A DNA stretch of 6,957 nt, from contig JAFZOA010000749.1 in the NCBI GenBank assembly GCA_017550775.1, forward strand, positions 1 to 6,957. The letters are read 5' to 3'. The stretch comes from Ruminiclostridium sp. Lineage in GTDB: Bacteria > Bacillota_A > Clostridia > Oscillospirales > Ruminococcaceae. Position numbers and translations under genes: made by a program. Positions within the stretch are counted from its first letter, which is position 1. The number at the start of each line of letters is the position of its first letter. Of this stretch, positions 6,478-6,957 are shown in pieces. The notes below the pieces were generated by a model, which worked only from the letters and a program-made list of their open reading frames with translations, was not told the origin of the DNA and did not search any database.

Positions 6478-6482
6478 GGAGG
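6478..6482 (+). promoter_or_regulatory. Ribosome binding site that decides the VOC gene start
   Basis: GGAGG is 5 bases before the ATG at 6488. It overlaps the region just after an in-frame GTG at 6476, which has no ribosome site of its own and is therefore not the likely start. Confidence 0.75.
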
Positions 6483-6487
6483 CTGCG

Positions 6488-6874
6488 ATGAAGAATTATA
6501 CACAAGTATATGTAAAAAACAGTATTGAAGCAGCAGAATTATACTGCAAAGCTTTTGGCGCAGAAATAACCCGTGAATTTAAAAACGAGGATAACACAGC
6601 TTATGAGCACTGCGAGTTATCTGTAAACGGGGAAGGTTTTTTGGCATTGGCAGAAGCGAAAAATCCTTGTGATATAGACGTAGTACATAAACACAAGTGG
6701 AAAACCATGACTTTTAACGTTTTTGAAATGGGAAGTGAAGAAGCCGTTTATAATGCTTTTCAAGTTTTGAGCGACGGCGGTGTAATCATCGACCCTATCG
6801 GAGAACTTCCATGGAGCAAATGCTGTGCTACCATTATTGACAAATATGGTGTGTGTTGGTGGATCTCGATTTAA
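6488..6874 (+). CDS. VOC-family (glyoxalase/PhnB-like) small protein
   Basis: From the ATG at 6488 the protein has 128 residues, the size of a single-unit VOC (vicinal oxygen chelate) protein with two beta-alpha-beta-beta-beta modules. Family signs are the opening strand YTQVYVKNS followed by the helix IEAAELYCKAFGAE (13-26). Then come YEHCELSVNGEGFLAL (39-54), a second module TMTFNVFEMGSEEAVYNAFQVLSDGGVI (73-100) and a closing ATIIDKYGVCWWISI (114-128), which is the typical PhnB-like DxxGVxWxI ending. VOC proteins bind a metal and act on, or sequester, small molecules such as methylglyoxal or antibiotics; the actual function is unknown. The gene is much more AT-rich (about 39% GC over 6541-6720) than GH127 (about 63% over 5281-5340) and has its own candidate promoter. 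It is therefore probably not part of the glycan pathway and may have been acquired separately. Confidence 0.85.
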   Translation: MKNYTQVYVKNSIEAAELYCKAFGAEITREFKNEDNTAYEHCELSVNGEGFLALAEAKNPCDIDVVHKHKWKTMTFNVFEMGSEEAVYNAFQVLSDGGVIIDPIGELPWSKCCATIIDKYGVCWWISI

Positions 6875-6957
6875 CGAATTCTGTTATGAAGTGCCCATTT
6901 GTCAATAGTAAAAAACAACAAAAAAGCAAAGCGGGATTTGTGAACCCTAAAAGCATC
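6875..6957. other. AT-rich noncoding tail
   Basis: This stretch has poly-A tracts (6909-6914 and around 6920-6926) and no reading frame of note. A weak stem (GGGATT, 4-base loop, AACCC with one bulged base) sits at 6932-6946 but has no T-run after it on the plus strand. I cannot say whether it is a spacer or the edge of a mobile element. Confidence 0.4.

Noticed and set aside
6476..6487. GTG start for the VOC gene
   Set aside because: It overlaps the GGAGG that serves the ATG at 6488, and family members begin at the MKNY residues.
6878..6905. Minus-strand promoter (TTGACA, 16 bases, CAGAAT) pointing back into the VOC gene
   Set aside because: The -10 box is poor (4 of 6), there is no gene for it to serve inside the window, and the region is AT-rich.

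Overview
The window looks like chromosomal DNA from a gut or rumen Clostridia bacterium, most likely a Ruminococcus-like Oscillospiraceae. This is an inference from the enzyme families, the strong AGGAGG-type ribosome binding sites, the sigma-A-like promoters and the moderate-to-high GC of most genes. It cannot be proven from 7 kb. The content is carbohydrate catabolism: cytoplasmic glycoside hydrolases, each group next to its own transcription regulator. None of the enzymes has a signal peptide, so they should act on oligosaccharides that have already been imported. No transporter, polysaccharide lyase, RNA gene, CRISPR array or complete mobile element is visible.

Left part (1-2333). A two-gene operon on the minus strand encodes a GH88-type unsaturated glucuronyl hydrolase followed by a DUF2264 protein that runs off the left edge. 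The two genes overlap by 4 bases (ATGA). Divergent from it, on the plus strand, is an AraC-family regulator with an N-terminal cupin. The 117-base gap between GH88 and araC holds a TATAAT -10 box for GH88, a near-perfect araC promoter whose predicted +1 is the A of the ATG (a leaderless mRNA), and a perfect 14-base palindrome on the araC -35 box. The natural model is that the AraC protein senses a sugar, activates GH88-DUF2264 and represses itself.

Middle (3147-3660). This is a degraded patch. The first ~70 codons of a short-chain dehydrogenase, with a good start and ribosome binding site, run directly and out of frame into ~71 codons that resemble the C-terminal end of a GH29 alpha-L-fucosidase. 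It reads as a deletion scar that joined two former genes.

Right part (3660-6957). A strong promoter (TTGACT, 17-base spacer, TATAAT with extended TG) carries an exact match to the CcpA cre consensus across its predicted start point. It drives a GH127 (DUF1680) beta-L-arabinofuranosidase-type enzyme with its zinc-cysteine site intact. A LysR-family regulator follows 29 bases later, probably in the same transcript. A small AT-rich VOC/PhnB-like gene with its own candidate promoter follows. The last 83 bases are AT-rich and noncoding.

Taken together, the enzymes (unsaturated uronide hydrolase, beta-arabinofuranosidase, lost fucosidase) fit breakdown of pectic or other arabinose-, fucose- and uronate-containing plant glycans. 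A host glycosaminoglycan role for the GH88/DUF2264 pair is also possible. I see no evidence of a wholly new type of system. The most informative points are the leaderless, palindrome-controlled araC, the cre box, the DUF2264-GH88 coupling and the SDR/fucosidase scar.
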